Source of the DNA: Arthrobacter luteolus NBRC 107841
Lineage (GTDB): Bacteria > Actinomycetota > Actinomycetes > Actinomycetales > Micrococcaceae
NCBI RefSeq assembly: GCF_001552075.1
Contig: NZ_BCQM01000005.1
Location: 186,001-250,000, forward strand
DNA: 64,000 nucleotides
Reading direction: 5' to 3'
Shown: positions 45,969-53,748 of the stretch, piece by piece
How the letters are laid out: each line of letters opens with the position of its first letter
Numbering within the stretch: position 1 is the stretch's first letter
Translations under genes and position numbers: made by a program
The notes under the pieces: model-generated
Seen by the model: only the letters and a program-made list of their open reading frames with translations
What the model was told of the DNA's origin: nothing
Database searches by the model: none

Positions 45969-47162
45969 CTACCCGGGCTGGGAACCAGCGCCGGGCTGCA
46001 TGGCCGGTGACGGATAGACAGCGAAGACGCGCTGGCCGTCCAGCCAGGCGGACAGCCGGCGGGCTTCGGCTGCCAATGCTTCGCCCTCATCCAGGGAGAG
46101 GCCGCCGTCGAGCAGCCGCAGTTCGACTTCCCCCTCCGGGTCCTGCACCCATGCCCCGGCAACCCGTCCGTTGACCCAGGCCGTGGTTCCGGCATTGCCA
46201 ATGCTGTCAAAGAGCTGGGGTCCGAACCCGCCGAGGTAAAAGGCCCGCTCCTTCCAGCCCATGACCGTCGGATCCAGCAGCGGCAGGAGCGCTGCCCACG
46301 GCTCGGGGGCAGCAACCGGATCCAGATCGTCGGCACGCAGCCACCCGGTTGAACCGTCCTCCAGGGACACGCACTCCGCGCCGAGATCATCAAGGGCCGT
46401 CCGGACCGTGCCCTTGGTTCCGCCCAGCCACCAGGCGATGTCCTCCACGGTGCCCGGCCCGTAGGACCACAGCCACCGGTCCACCAGCTCGGCATAACCC
46501 TCCCGCGGGTCCAGGGCAGCTGGCACCGCCTGGCCCCACCACGCCTCCGCCGTCGTCCAGGTGGGGCGGCTGGCGTACCAGGCTCCTGCATTTCCGGCAC
46601 GTGACGCAGCGCCGTCGAAGCCCAGCTGGGCGAGCACCCGCGGTGCGATCGCTACCGGCCCTCCCCAGGACTTTCCCGGGGCCTGCATGATGACGCCGTC
46701 GGCTTCGGGTACTTCCTGGCGGATCTGCTTCGAGGACCGCGGCACGCCGTCGGCCAGGCAAGCCAGCACTGCGTCCCCGGCGGCAGCAAGCCAGGCCGCG
46801 CCGCGCCCCTCACCGGCCGGTCCCCAGCGTTCGAGGTCCCGGATCAGCCGTCTGCGGTGCACTGCGGCTACCCGCGCGGCAGCACTGCCCCACACCGCGG
46901 GCAGCAGCTCACGGGGAAAAACGAAGAGCGTCTCACGCATGGACTGCTGTTTGATGAGCGAGCGGGAATCGTAGAGCGCACGTTCGACGTCGTCCACGCC
47001 GACGCTGCTGGTGCGCGCCCAGCAGGACAGATGCACGCTTGGCGCCTCTGTTGCATGCAGGCACACCACGGACCGGGCTGCCGCCTCCGGCGAATCGGCC
47101 CTGGCCGATGGGGCCAGGGCGTGCCGTACCCCGATGCGGGCGCGGCGCTCCCCGCCGGTCAC
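45969..47162 (-). CDS. Winged-helix DNA-binding protein (AlkZ/HTH_42-like)
   Basis: A 397-residue protein of the HTH_42 superfamily, with repeated winged-helix folds. Recognisable segments are SLIKQQSMRETLFVFPRELLPA, WGGPVAIAPRVLAQLGF, YGPGTVEDIAWWLGGTKGTVRTAL and MGWKERAFYLGGFG. Relatives include the AlkZ and YcaQ DNA glycosylases that unhook crosslinks, but their catalytic Q-x-Q motif is not clear here, so activity is unknown. GTG start. It lies 17 bp after csoR in the same direction and may be read through from the copper operon. Confidence 0.72.
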   Translation of the reverse strand: MTGGERRARIGVRHALAPSARADSPEAAARSVVCLHATEAPSVHLSCWARTSSVGVDDVERALYDSRSLIKQQSMRETLFVFPRELLPAVWGSAAARVAAVHRRRLIRDLERWGPAGEGRGAAWLAAAGDAVLACLADGVPRSSKQIRQEVPEADGVIMQAPGKSWGGPVAIAPRVLAQLGFDGAASRAGNAGAWYASRPTWTTAEAWWGQAVPAALDPREGYAELVDRWLWSYGPGTVEDIAWWLGGTKGTVRTALDDLGAECVSLEDGSTGWLRADDLDPVAAPEPWAALLPLLDPTVMGWKERAFYLGGFGPQLFDSIGNAGTTAWVNGRVAGAWVQDPEGEVELRLLDGGLSLDEGEALAAEARRLSAWLDGQRVFAVYPSPAMQPGAGSQPG

Positions 47163-47179
47163 CAGGCGGATGGGTCGGG

Positions 47180-47494
47180 TCAGGACTTCACCAGGCGGGC
47201 AATGGCGTCGGAGGCTTCCTTGATCTTCTCGTCAGCTTCGGGACCGCCGGCCTTGGCTGCGTTAACGACGCAGTGCTTGAGGTGGTCGTCCAGCAGGGCC
47301 AGGGCCACGTTCTCCAGGGCCGAGGTCAAAGCGCTGATCTGCGTGAGGATGTCGATGCAGTAGGTGTCCTCATCCACCATGCGGTGGATGCCGCGGGCCT
47401 GCCCCTCGATCCGCTTGAGACGGGCGAGGTAGCGGTCTTTGTCGCTGATGTAGCCGTGTGCGGTTCCGCTGGACGGCTTGGTGCTGGTAGCCAT
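47180..47494 (-). CDS. csoR: Copper-sensing repressor CsoR
   Basis: A 104-residue CsoR/RcnR-family repressor. The Cu(I) ligand triad Cys46, His71 and Cys75 has the exact spacing of the copper-sensing group (x24 and x3 between ligands), in DEDTYCIDIL and LLDDHLKHCVVNAA. The C-terminus is short as expected. It is encoded 28 bp downstream of copB, so it represses its own operon via the operator before copB. Confidence 0.94.
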   Translation of the reverse strand: MATSTKPSSGTAHGYISDKDRYLARLKRIEGQARGIHRMVDEDTYCIDILTQISALTSALENVALALLDDHLKHCVVNAAKAGGPEADEKIKEASDAIARLVKS

Positions 47495-47522
47495 TGTGGT
47501 GCTCCTGATTCGGGGGTGCTGG

Positions 47523-49769
47523 TTAGTCGGAGGTGATGTGCTGGGCGGTATTGGGATGTGCGGTGCCGTGCTGTGTGGTGATGCTGCTGCCGGTGAAGCG
47601 GGCGGTGCTGGCCGCCGGCGACAGGTCCAGTCGCCGGAGCAGCTGGGCGTTGAGGGCGACGACGACGGTGGAGGCGGACATGAGTAACGCGCCGATGCTC
47701 ATGGGCAGCACGAACCCTACCGGTGCCAGGACGCCCGCGGCCAGCGGCACGGAAATGAGGTTGTAACCGGCGGCCCACCACAGGTTCTGCTTCATTTTCC
47801 GGTAGCTGGCCCGGGAGAGGTCGATGACTGAGAGTACCGAGCGCGGGTCGGAACTGGCCAGGATGACGCCGGCGGAGCCGATGGCGACGTCGGTGCCGGC
47901 GCCAATGGCGATTCCTACATCAGCCTGGGCGAGGGCAGGAGCGTCGTTGACGCCGTCGCCGACCATGGCGACCTTCTTTCCTTCTGCCTGGAGCTCGGCG
48001 ACCTTCGCCGCCTTGTCTTCGGGGCGGACACCGGCGAAGACCCTGTCGATCCCCAGCTCCCTGGCCACGGTCTCCGCGACGGCCTGGGCATCGCCGGTGA
48101 TCATCACCACCTGCGCGCCGGCGGCGTGCAGTGCGTCCACTGCCTGCCGGGACTCGGGGCGGATCTCGTCGGCCAGCCGCAGGGCGCCGATGACGCTGCC
48201 GCCTTCCAGGACGTGCAGGATGATGGCACCTTCAGTCCGCCAGGTATCGGCGATGGGCAGTTCGGCAGCGCCGTGTTCCTCAAGCAGGTAGGGCCCGCCA
48301 ACCTCCACCACCGTGCTTCCGCCCGGGCTCGCCACGGTGGCCTTTACCCCGACTGCCGGCGAGGAGGAAAAATCCGACGCCTTGGCGACGCGCAGTCCGC
48401 GGGCACGCGCCGCGCCGGTGACGGCCCGGGCCAGGGGATGCTCACTGTCAGCTTCGGCAGCGGCAGCCAGCGCGAGGACTTCGTCCTCCGTGTGGCCGTC
48501 AACCGGTTCGACGGCGGTGACGGTGGGTTCGCCCTTGGTCAGGGTCCCCGTCTTGTCGAACAGCACAGCATCCACCGAACGCATGGACTCCAGGGCCAGA
48601 CGGTCCTTGATCAGCACACCGCCGCGGGCTGCGCGTTCGGTTGCGATCGAGACCACCAGCGGGATCGCCAGGCCCAGGGCATGGGGGCAGGCGATGACCA
48701 GGACGGTGATGGTGCGGACCACGGCGTCATCCGGCAGCCCAAGCAGGGACCAGACGACGGCGGTGACGGCCGCGGAGCCGAGGGCGAACCAGAACAGCCA
48801 GGCTGCTGCCCTGTCAGCAATCCGCTGGGCGCGCGAGGATGAGGCCTGGGCGTCCGCGACGAGTTTCTGGATACCGGCCAGGGCTGTGTCGTCCCCGATT
48901 GCCGTGACTTCCACCCGCAGACCCGAATCGGTCGCGACGGTGCCGGCGACCACGGCATCGCCACGTCCGCGGCGGACGGTCCGGGACTCGCCGGTGACCA
49001 TGGACTCGTCCATGCTGGCGGAGCCGTCAACGATTCTTCCGTCAGCTGGTACGGAGGAGCCGGGGCGGACGATAACGACGTCTCCCACCGCCAGATCGGC
49101 GGGTGAGACCTTAACGACCTCGTCCCCGTCAACCTTCTCGGCTTCGTCGGGCAGCAGCGCCGCGAGCGAATCCAGAGCCGACGTGGTCTGGGCGAGGGAG
49201 CGCATCTCGATCCAGTGGCCCAGCAGCATGATCACGACCAGCAGGGCCAGCTCCCACCAGAAGTTCAGCTGAGCATCGAGCAGGCCCAGGCTGGCACCCC
49301 AGGAGGCGATGAACGCGACCGTGATTGCCAGCCCGATCAGCAGCATCATCCCCGGTTTGCGCGAACGGACCTCTGATACAGCCCCGGTGAGGAATGGCTG
49401 GCCGCCCCAGAAGTACATCACCGTGCCCAGGACGGGGGAGACCCACCAGACCCAGGCAGCATCCGGCAAGTGATAGCCGATGAGGTGGGCGAACATGTCA
49501 TTGAACCCCACCACGGGAACGGCGAGGATGAGCATGATCCAGAACAGCCGCCGGAACTGCCCAACATGGTCACCGTGGCCACCGTGTCCGCCGTGTCCGT
49601 GCCCCCCGTGCCCGTGATCACCGTGGCCAGCCTGAGCGTGGCCCTCCTGGCCCATCTGTCCGGCAGCGGTGTGGCCGTTATGGTCCGCCGCTGCCTGGCA
49701 GCCGTGAGCGGAGTGGGAATGAGGTGCGGCCGACGGGTCAGGATGGGGCTGGTGTTCGTGACTGCTCAT
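47523..49769 (-). CDS. copB: Copper-translocating P-type ATPase (CopB type)
   Basis: A 748-residue P1B ATPase. The first 75 residues are strongly His/Gly-rich (repeats of GHGDHGHGGHGHGG type), replacing the usual Cys-x-x-Cys metal domains. The membrane metal site is CPHALGLA near residue 358 (CPH rather than CPC), the phosphorylation site is DKTGTLTKGEPT near 405, and the hinge is MVGDGVNDAPALAQADVGIAIG. CPH plus a His-rich N-terminus is the CopB pattern; export of copper (Cu(II) or Cu(I)) is expected. A CsoR operator lies 10 bp before the ATG. Confidence 0.95.
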   Translation of the reverse strand: MSSHEHQPHPDPSAAPHSHSAHGCQAAADHNGHTAAGQMGQEGHAQAGHGDHGHGGHGHGGHGGHGDHVGQFRRLFWIMLILAVPVVGFNDMFAHLIGYHLPDAAWVWWVSPVLGTVMYFWGGQPFLTGAVSEVRSRKPGMMLLIGLAITVAFIASWGASLGLLDAQLNFWWELALLVVIMLLGHWIEMRSLAQTTSALDSLAALLPDEAEKVDGDEVVKVSPADLAVGDVVIVRPGSSVPADGRIVDGSASMDESMVTGESRTVRRGRGDAVVAGTVATDSGLRVEVTAIGDDTALAGIQKLVADAQASSSRAQRIADRAAAWLFWFALGSAAVTAVVWSLLGLPDDAVVRTITVLVIACPHALGLAIPLVVSIATERAARGGVLIKDRLALESMRSVDAVLFDKTGTLTKGEPTVTAVEPVDGHTEDEVLALAAAAEADSEHPLARAVTGAARARGLRVAKASDFSSSPAVGVKATVASPGGSTVVEVGGPYLLEEHGAAELPIADTWRTEGAIILHVLEGGSVIGALRLADEIRPESRQAVDALHAAGAQVVMITGDAQAVAETVARELGIDRVFAGVRPEDKAAKVAELQAEGKKVAMVGDGVNDAPALAQADVGIAIGAGTDVAIGSAGVILASSDPRSVLSVIDLSRASYRKMKQNLWWAAGYNLISVPLAAGVLAPVGFVLPMSIGALLMSASTVVVALNAQLLRRLDLSPAASTARFTGSSITTQHGTAHPNTAQHITSD

Positions 49770-49779
49770 GAAACCAGCC

Positions 49780-49798
49780 TATACCCCCTATGGGTATA
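49780..49798 (-). promoter_or_regulatory. CsoR operator upstream of copB
   Basis: TATACCCCCTATGGGTATA: perfect 7-bp inverted arms (TATACCC/GGGTATA) and a 5-bp centre, the actinobacterial CsoR-box layout. It ends only 10 bp from the copB ATG, so the promoter overlaps it and the mRNA leader must be very short or absent. Confidence 0.85.
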
Positions 49799-49841
49799 AG
49801 ACCAGTGTTTGAAGGCCCTGCAGCTTCCTGCTCCAGACCGC

Positions 49842-50138
49842 CTAGTCCGCGGCGGAGCCGTGCTTCAGCAGTTTGTGTGTTCCGTCGCACCAGGGTTTGA
49901 TTTTGGACCCGCCGCAGCGGCACAGCGCCACTGTTTCCCGGTTCTTGGGAACCAGGTTGCCCTCGGCGTCAAACACCTCAAAGTCGCCGCGCACCAGCAG
50001 GGGGCCGCCGGGGCAAACCATGACTGACACCGGGTCAGGGTTGCCGGCAGCGCCGTCCTGGCCCGCCACGGTGGCGGAAACGCTCACGCCGGTGGCTTCG
50101 ACCAGTGCCACGGGCTTGCCGGCAGGGGTGCTGCTCAC
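49842..50138 (-). CDS. CDGSH iron-sulfur domain protein
   Basis: A 98-residue protein with the complete CDGSH signature in ALCRCGGSKIKPWCDGTH: Cys73, Cys75, Cys84 and His88, which bind a [2Fe-2S] cluster. The 60-residue N-terminal part (PDPVSVMVCPGGPLLVRGDFEVFDAEG) is a small beta domain seen in bacterial relatives. Likely a redox or cluster-transfer partner. GTG start overlapping the stop of the upstream diiron-type protein by 4 bp (GTGA), so the two are translated together. Confidence 0.93.
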   Translation of the reverse strand: MSSTPAGKPVALVEATGVSVSATVAGQDGAAGNPDPVSVMVCPGGPLLVRGDFEVFDAEGNLVPKNRETVALCRCGGSKIKPWCDGTHKLLKHGSAAD

Positions 50139-51223
50139 GGTGAGACCCCTGCCGCTGCGGCATCGGCGGCCAGGGCGGAGGCAGCAGGGGAGGGAGCGGG
50201 GGCGGCTGCACGGAGCGCCGACCCGTTGTCCTTCCAGGCCGCCAGCTGAAACTCGCCCTGGAGTGCGTCCAGGGTCAGGACGGCGGCCGCCCCGAAGAGG
50301 ATGTCCGGAAGAAGCTCCGGTTCGGCTTCGGCGAGGCCGCCGGCAAGGTCCCGGGCGGCAATCTGCTCATGGACGGCGTCCGCTTCGACGTGCTCGTCAA
50401 AGTAGAAGGTGACGTCGGGGCCGAACCCCGCACGGCGGAAACCCTTGGCGTAAAAGGAGTTCGGGATGGAGGAGGTCATCTCAAAGGCTGCCAGGTGCCC
50501 GGCGATGCTGCCGCGCAGCCGGCGGTTCAGTCCGAACAGGGACATGGTGTTGGAGGAAGCGAGCACCAGCGCGGGAATCCGGTCCAGGTAGTAGCCGTAA
50601 CGGGTATCCAGTCCCAGGCCTGCCATGGTGCGGGCAAACAGGTGCGAGTGCATCCGCTCCGGACGCCCGCCGCCGTACTCATCGGCCTGGATTTCCACCA
50701 GGGCTGCCTTGGCCCGTCCGACCGGAAGGCGGGGAATGGCCCAGCTGTGGGGATCAGCTTCGCGCAGCTGGTAGACGGAGCGCAGAATCAGGAACTCACG
50801 CAGCTGGTCCCCGGTGGCTGAGCGGGCAATGAACCGGGACACGGAGGGGCCGTCGTCCTCCGCGGCCAGTCCGAACAGGGTCTGGGCCACTGCTTCAGCG
50901 TCCGGTTCCGGCGCCTCCGGTACCGGAACGATGTTCCGCAGGGCGGTTTCGAAAGCCGCTTCCAGGGTGCGCCGCAGCCGGATCAGTTCCGGTTCCCACT
51001 CCATCGCGGGGTCCACGCCCCCAAGCCCGCTGTAGTGGAGCTCGTAGAGGCAGAAAAGCGCAAGCTGAATATCGTCGTCGCGAAGCAGGTCACCGGAAGC
51101 GGCTAGGGCGCTTTCCCCGGCGGCGGATAGCTGGCCGAGTGTTTCAGGCGCGGCATCGGCTCCGGCCAGCAGGGTATCCAGAAGCGCGGAGGTCAACGCT
51201 CCGCGGGGAGCAGGTAGCAACAT
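50135..51223 (-). CDS. Iron-containing redox enzyme family protein (haem-oxygenase-like diiron type)
   Basis: A 362-residue protein of the haem-oxygenase-like fold. Candidate iron ligands are visible: Glu155, Glu182 and His192 (VEIQADEYGGGRPERMHSHLF) and the H-x3-D-x2-H set His278, Asp282 and His285 (DEHVEADAVHEQIA), the pattern of haem-oxygenase-like diiron oxidases such as SznF or UndA relatives. The activity and substrate are unknown; N-oxygenation or C-C cleavage are possible by analogy. AAGGAA precedes ATG 51223. The C-terminal 30 residues are Ala/Pro-rich. Coupled to the CDGSH gene. Confidence 0.8.
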   Translation of the reverse strand: MLLPAPRGALTSALLDTLLAGADAAPETLGQLSAAGESALAASGDLLRDDDIQLALFCLYELHYSGLGGVDPAMEWEPELIRLRRTLEAAFETALRNIVPVPEAPEPDAEAVAQTLFGLAAEDDGPSVSRFIARSATGDQLREFLILRSVYQLREADPHSWAIPRLPVGRAKAALVEIQADEYGGGRPERMHSHLFARTMAGLGLDTRYGYYLDRIPALVLASSNTMSLFGLNRRLRGSIAGHLAAFEMTSSIPNSFYAKGFRRAGFGPDVTFYFDEHVEADAVHEQIAARDLAGGLAEAEPELLPDILFGAAAVLTLDALQGEFQLAAWKDNGSALRAAAPAPSPAASALAADAAAAGVSP

Positions 51224-51292
51224 GTCGTTCCTTAGGTGTGAGGCGTCATGCAATGCTGGAGGTCCAGTGGTTTCCAGTGGTAACTCCGGAGA

Positions 51293-51304
51293 TAAGCATA
51301 CTTG
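51293..51304. promoter_or_regulatory. TAAG-N4-CTTA-like element, divergent promoter region
   Basis: TAAGCATACTTG in the 139-bp gap between the diiron protein gene (minus) and the membrane protein gene at 51363 (plus). It differs by one base from the reverse complement of the 3900 site. It may place one or both divergent units under the same control as the three other copies. Confidence 0.35.
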
Positions 51305-51362
51305 GTATTTTGGAGCGATCCCGAACCCTGCCAGTGCCGGCAGGGACAGGAAAGGGGGCGTT

Positions 51363-51953
51363 ATGCCCGGCGTGGACGGCAGTCTCCTGGCAGCGATTCC
51401 TGCAATCCTGCTGGCGGCTGGGGCTGTTCTCTTCACTGCGCCTGCACTGGATGCAGCGCTGCGCCGGGATGACGGCGAACGCCTGTTCTGGGTGGGTTTC
51501 ACCGGGCTGCTGACCGGAATCCTGGCGGTGGCCTGGGCTGGACTGGCGGGCACCGGCGCTGCCGCCGTCACCGGCCTGGTCCTGGTGGCGGGATCCGCCG
51601 CAGCATCGATCTGGCTGCGGCGCCGGCACCGGGCCAGGAAGCTGGCACGCGCAGAGCGGATCTGGGCCAAACGCCTCCATGGCCTGGACCTGCGGCGGGA
51701 AGCAGTCCTGCGGGAGTGGAGTTCCTACGAACTCGACCCCTGGAAAGGTGTGGAATACCCGGGACTGGGGGATGTGCGGGAAGCGGAAACGAGCCGGCTC
51801 GCACGGGCGTCCCGGGACGCTCTCGCGGCGCAGGAAGCCGCGCAGTCCCCGTCGCGGGAACCTGCTGCGCTGGGCACGTATGCCGCCGCCGTCGACCGTC
51901 TGGAAGAAGCCTGGGAAGCTGCCCGCCATGCCGCGCGGCGGCGGGCAGGATGA
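51363..51953 (+). CDS. Small membrane protein with cytoplasmic tail
   Basis: A 196-residue protein with three hydrophobic segments (about residues 7-28, 42-60 and 65-85) followed by a basic, charged helical tail (WLRRRHRARKLARAERIWAK, then an Ala/Glu/Arg-rich stretch). No named family is recognised. ATG 51363 follows AGGAAAGGGGG at ideal spacing; the open frame extends upstream into the promoter region and the diiron gene start. A large RNA hairpin lies 56 bp after its stop, before the HTH gene. Confidence 0.65.
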   Translation: MPGVDGSLLAAIPAILLAAGAVLFTAPALDAALRRDDGERLFWVGFTGLLTGILAVAWAGLAGTGAAAVTGLVLVAGSAAASIWLRRRHRARKLARAERIWAKRLHGLDLRREAVLREWSSYELDPWKGVEYPGLGDVREAETSRLARASRDALAAQEAAQSPSREPAALGTYAAAVDRLEEAWEAARHAARRRAG

Positions 51954-52009
51954 GTTTTTGGTGCTTCGCGGGACCGCTGGCGGACCGGGTGTAAAGCCGG
52001 CCGCTAATT

Positions 52010-52064
52010 GGAGCTGGCTCCCGCCTCTGCATATGGGGGGAACACAGAGGGGGGAGCCAGTTCC
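52010..52064 (+). promoter_or_regulatory. Large hairpin between membrane-protein and HTH genes
   Basis: A 20-bp stem with one G-T pair and one mismatch (52010-52029 with 52045-52064) and a 15-nt loop. The 3' arm ends in CCAGTTCC, which is complementary to AACTGG at 52075-52080, offering an alternative fold. No T-tract follows; a TATACT hexamer lies 5 bp beyond (52069-52074). Terminator, attenuator or leader structure. Confidence 0.55.
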
Positions 52065-52110
52065 AGAAGTATACTAACTGGTAACCGGAGAATCCAATCG
52101 AGGAGGGGCA

Positions 52111-52842
52111 ATGGCGGTAGCCGCCAAGGCATTCCAACATTGGCGCGCAACCATAGCCCCCGACGAGTCCACAACGGACCTGTGCCGGATGACCGGAATC
52201 AAGCGGTCTACACTCGCCCAGCAGCTGGTGCGGAACAAGGTTTCCATGGCCACGGTCATTCGGGTGGCCCGCGCCTACGGGCAGGATCCCGTCGCCGCGC
52301 TCTCCTCCTTCACTGAGTTCGCGGGCCTGGCTGAGGGCAGGCGGGAGCCCACTCAAGCTGAACTCATCAGCCAGGTGTCCTACCCCTGCATCCTCAAGGC
52401 CCTCTTGGACCGGGCCACCGCGGCCAAGGGCGGGAAGGTCCCCGAGCCGGAATTGTGCACCTATCCGGATACCGGCTCCGTGCGGCAGTGGTTCGATGCC
52501 GTTGATCCGGGCGATCTTCGCCAGCAGCTGTCTGCAGCCACCGGGACCGCGCCCCAGAACATTTCCGCGCAGCTGACCGCGGGGCGTCTGGCCCCGGATC
52601 TGGCCATCGCAGCAGCCCGGCTTGCCGGTGTGTCCCTCACCAGTGGCCTGGTAGTAACCGGTGTGCTGCACCCTGAAGAGGGAGGATGGCCGCCCAAGGG
52701 CCGCGAGAAGGCCATAGCGGAACTTTCCGACATCGACCTGGTCACGCTGGCACGGGACCGCCTGGATGCGCTGTCGAAGGTGCTGCGCAAGCGGGAGCAG
52801 GATGCAAAGTTCGATCAGGCACTTTTGGAGAATTTGGGATGA
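52111..52842 (+). CDS. Helix-turn-helix regulator (XRE-like)
   Basis: A 243-residue protein with an N-terminal helix-turn-helix (about residues 20-58, TTDLCRMTGIKRSTLAQQLVRNKVSMATVIRVA), a linker, and a C-terminal region with a second HTH-like repeat (RQQLSAATGTAPQNISAQLTAGRLAPDLAIAAARLAGVS). Both halves read like XRE-type repressor folds. The target is unknown. Excellent GGAGGGG ribosome-binding site. It overlaps the seven-TM gene by 4 bp (ATGA), so the two form one unit, like the regulator plus MAB_1171c-type membrane protein pairs of actinobacteria. Confidence 0.7.
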   Translation: MAVAAKAFQHWRATIAPDESTTDLCRMTGIKRSTLAQQLVRNKVSMATVIRVARAYGQDPVAALSSFTEFAGLAEGRREPTQAELISQVSYPCILKALLDRATAAKGGKVPEPELCTYPDTGSVRQWFDAVDPGDLRQQLSAATGTAPQNISAQLTAGRLAPDLAIAAARLAGVSLTSGLVVTGVLHPEEGGWPPKGREKAIAELSDIDLVTLARDRLDALSKVLRKREQDAKFDQALLENLG

Positions 52843-53579
52843 CCGTAGATGTTGCCATCCAATTGGCGGCGCTGGGGCTCAGTTCGCTTTTTGCGCTGCT
52901 TCGGCTGCCGGGGGCGCTGCAGGGCAGGAACCGCGGAATGTTTGCCTGCATGGTGCTGATTGCGCTCGCCATGGCACTGAGCCTTCCGGGATTCTACGAC
53001 CCGGTTGATGCCCTGCTGGGCGGCCGCAACCTTGCCAACTTGGCACTAAGACTGGCACTGGATGCGGTCTTCGTCATTCTGGGTGTGAAAGCCGCGGCGG
53101 CCTTTGGTGCCCGATGGTCAAGGAAGCTGATCATCGGCCCCGTAGGACTGGCGGTGCTGGGTCTGACAATCGGGTTGACCGTTTACCTCTTCGCGGCCAG
53201 TGAGCTGCCGGTGTCCTCTGCGGGTCTGTGGGCCTATGCCGATCAGCAGACGGTCCAGTGGTATGCCTCTGTCGGCCGGCTCTATCCCGGGTATGTAGCC
53301 GCGTGCGTCTGCATTCCAGCGCTCGCGGCCGCCGCCAATCCGCGGCTCAGTGTCCTCCACAGGACGGGCGCGGGGTTCGTCGGGGTTGGGCTGGCTGTCG
53401 TCTTTGTTTTCAGCGTCCTGATCGAACTGTTCGTCATCGGCGTGTTCGGGTTGGTCCTGCCGTTTTCCGCCGTCGTCCTGGTGACGTTGGGGCTGACGAT
53501 TATGTGGGTCTCGCATGTCCGCCAGCGCCGGCGGCCGCCCCAGAACCTCTTGGCGGAAAGTTACCGAAACGTGAGTTGA
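52839..53579 (+). CDS. Seven-TM membrane protein paired with HTH regulator
   Basis: A 246-residue, almost wholly hydrophobic protein with seven predicted helices (about residues 5-24, 33-52, 68-92, 97-123, 145-167, 180-205 and 208-232) and a short basic tail (RQRRRPPQNLLAES). Layout and genetic pairing recall the membrane half of MAB_1171c-like putative transporters, but I cannot assign it firmly. ATG 52839 overlaps the HTH gene stop. No transport motif is visible. A hairpin with a T-rich flank lies about 95 bp downstream. Confidence 0.65.
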   Translation: MTVDVAIQLAALGLSSLFALLRLPGALQGRNRGMFACMVLIALAMALSLPGFYDPVDALLGGRNLANLALRLALDAVFVILGVKAAAAFGARWSRKLIIGPVGLAVLGLTIGLTVYLFAASELPVSSAGLWAYADQQTVQWYASVGRLYPGYVAACVCIPALAAAANPRLSVLHRTGAGFVGVGLAVVFVFSVLIELFVIGVFGLVLPFSAVVLVTLGLTIMWVSHVRQRRRPPQNLLAESYRNVS

Positions 53580-53674
53580 ATTTCACAGAATCTGTTCACA
53601 ACTTCATGACCCTGTGCCAGACTAATGAATATGTAACGTCCGCTGCCTGTGGGGGGTCAGCGTGAAGTTACTAC

Positions 53675-53710
53675 CGAAGCCAGCGGCCCCGTGCCGCTGG
53701 CTTCGTTGTT
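53675..53710 (+). terminator. Intrinsic terminator after the HTH/seven-TM pair
   Basis: Perfect 12-bp stem (53675-53686 with 53694-53705), 7-nt loop, followed by TTGTTTGT. It lies 95 bp past the seven-TM stop and 38 bp from the convergent ptsH stop. It could also end a short independent RNA started near 53620. Confidence 0.65.
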
Positions 53711-53748
53711 TGTCCGGTCCGCCGCGGTTGGCGGCAGACTTCCCGCCT

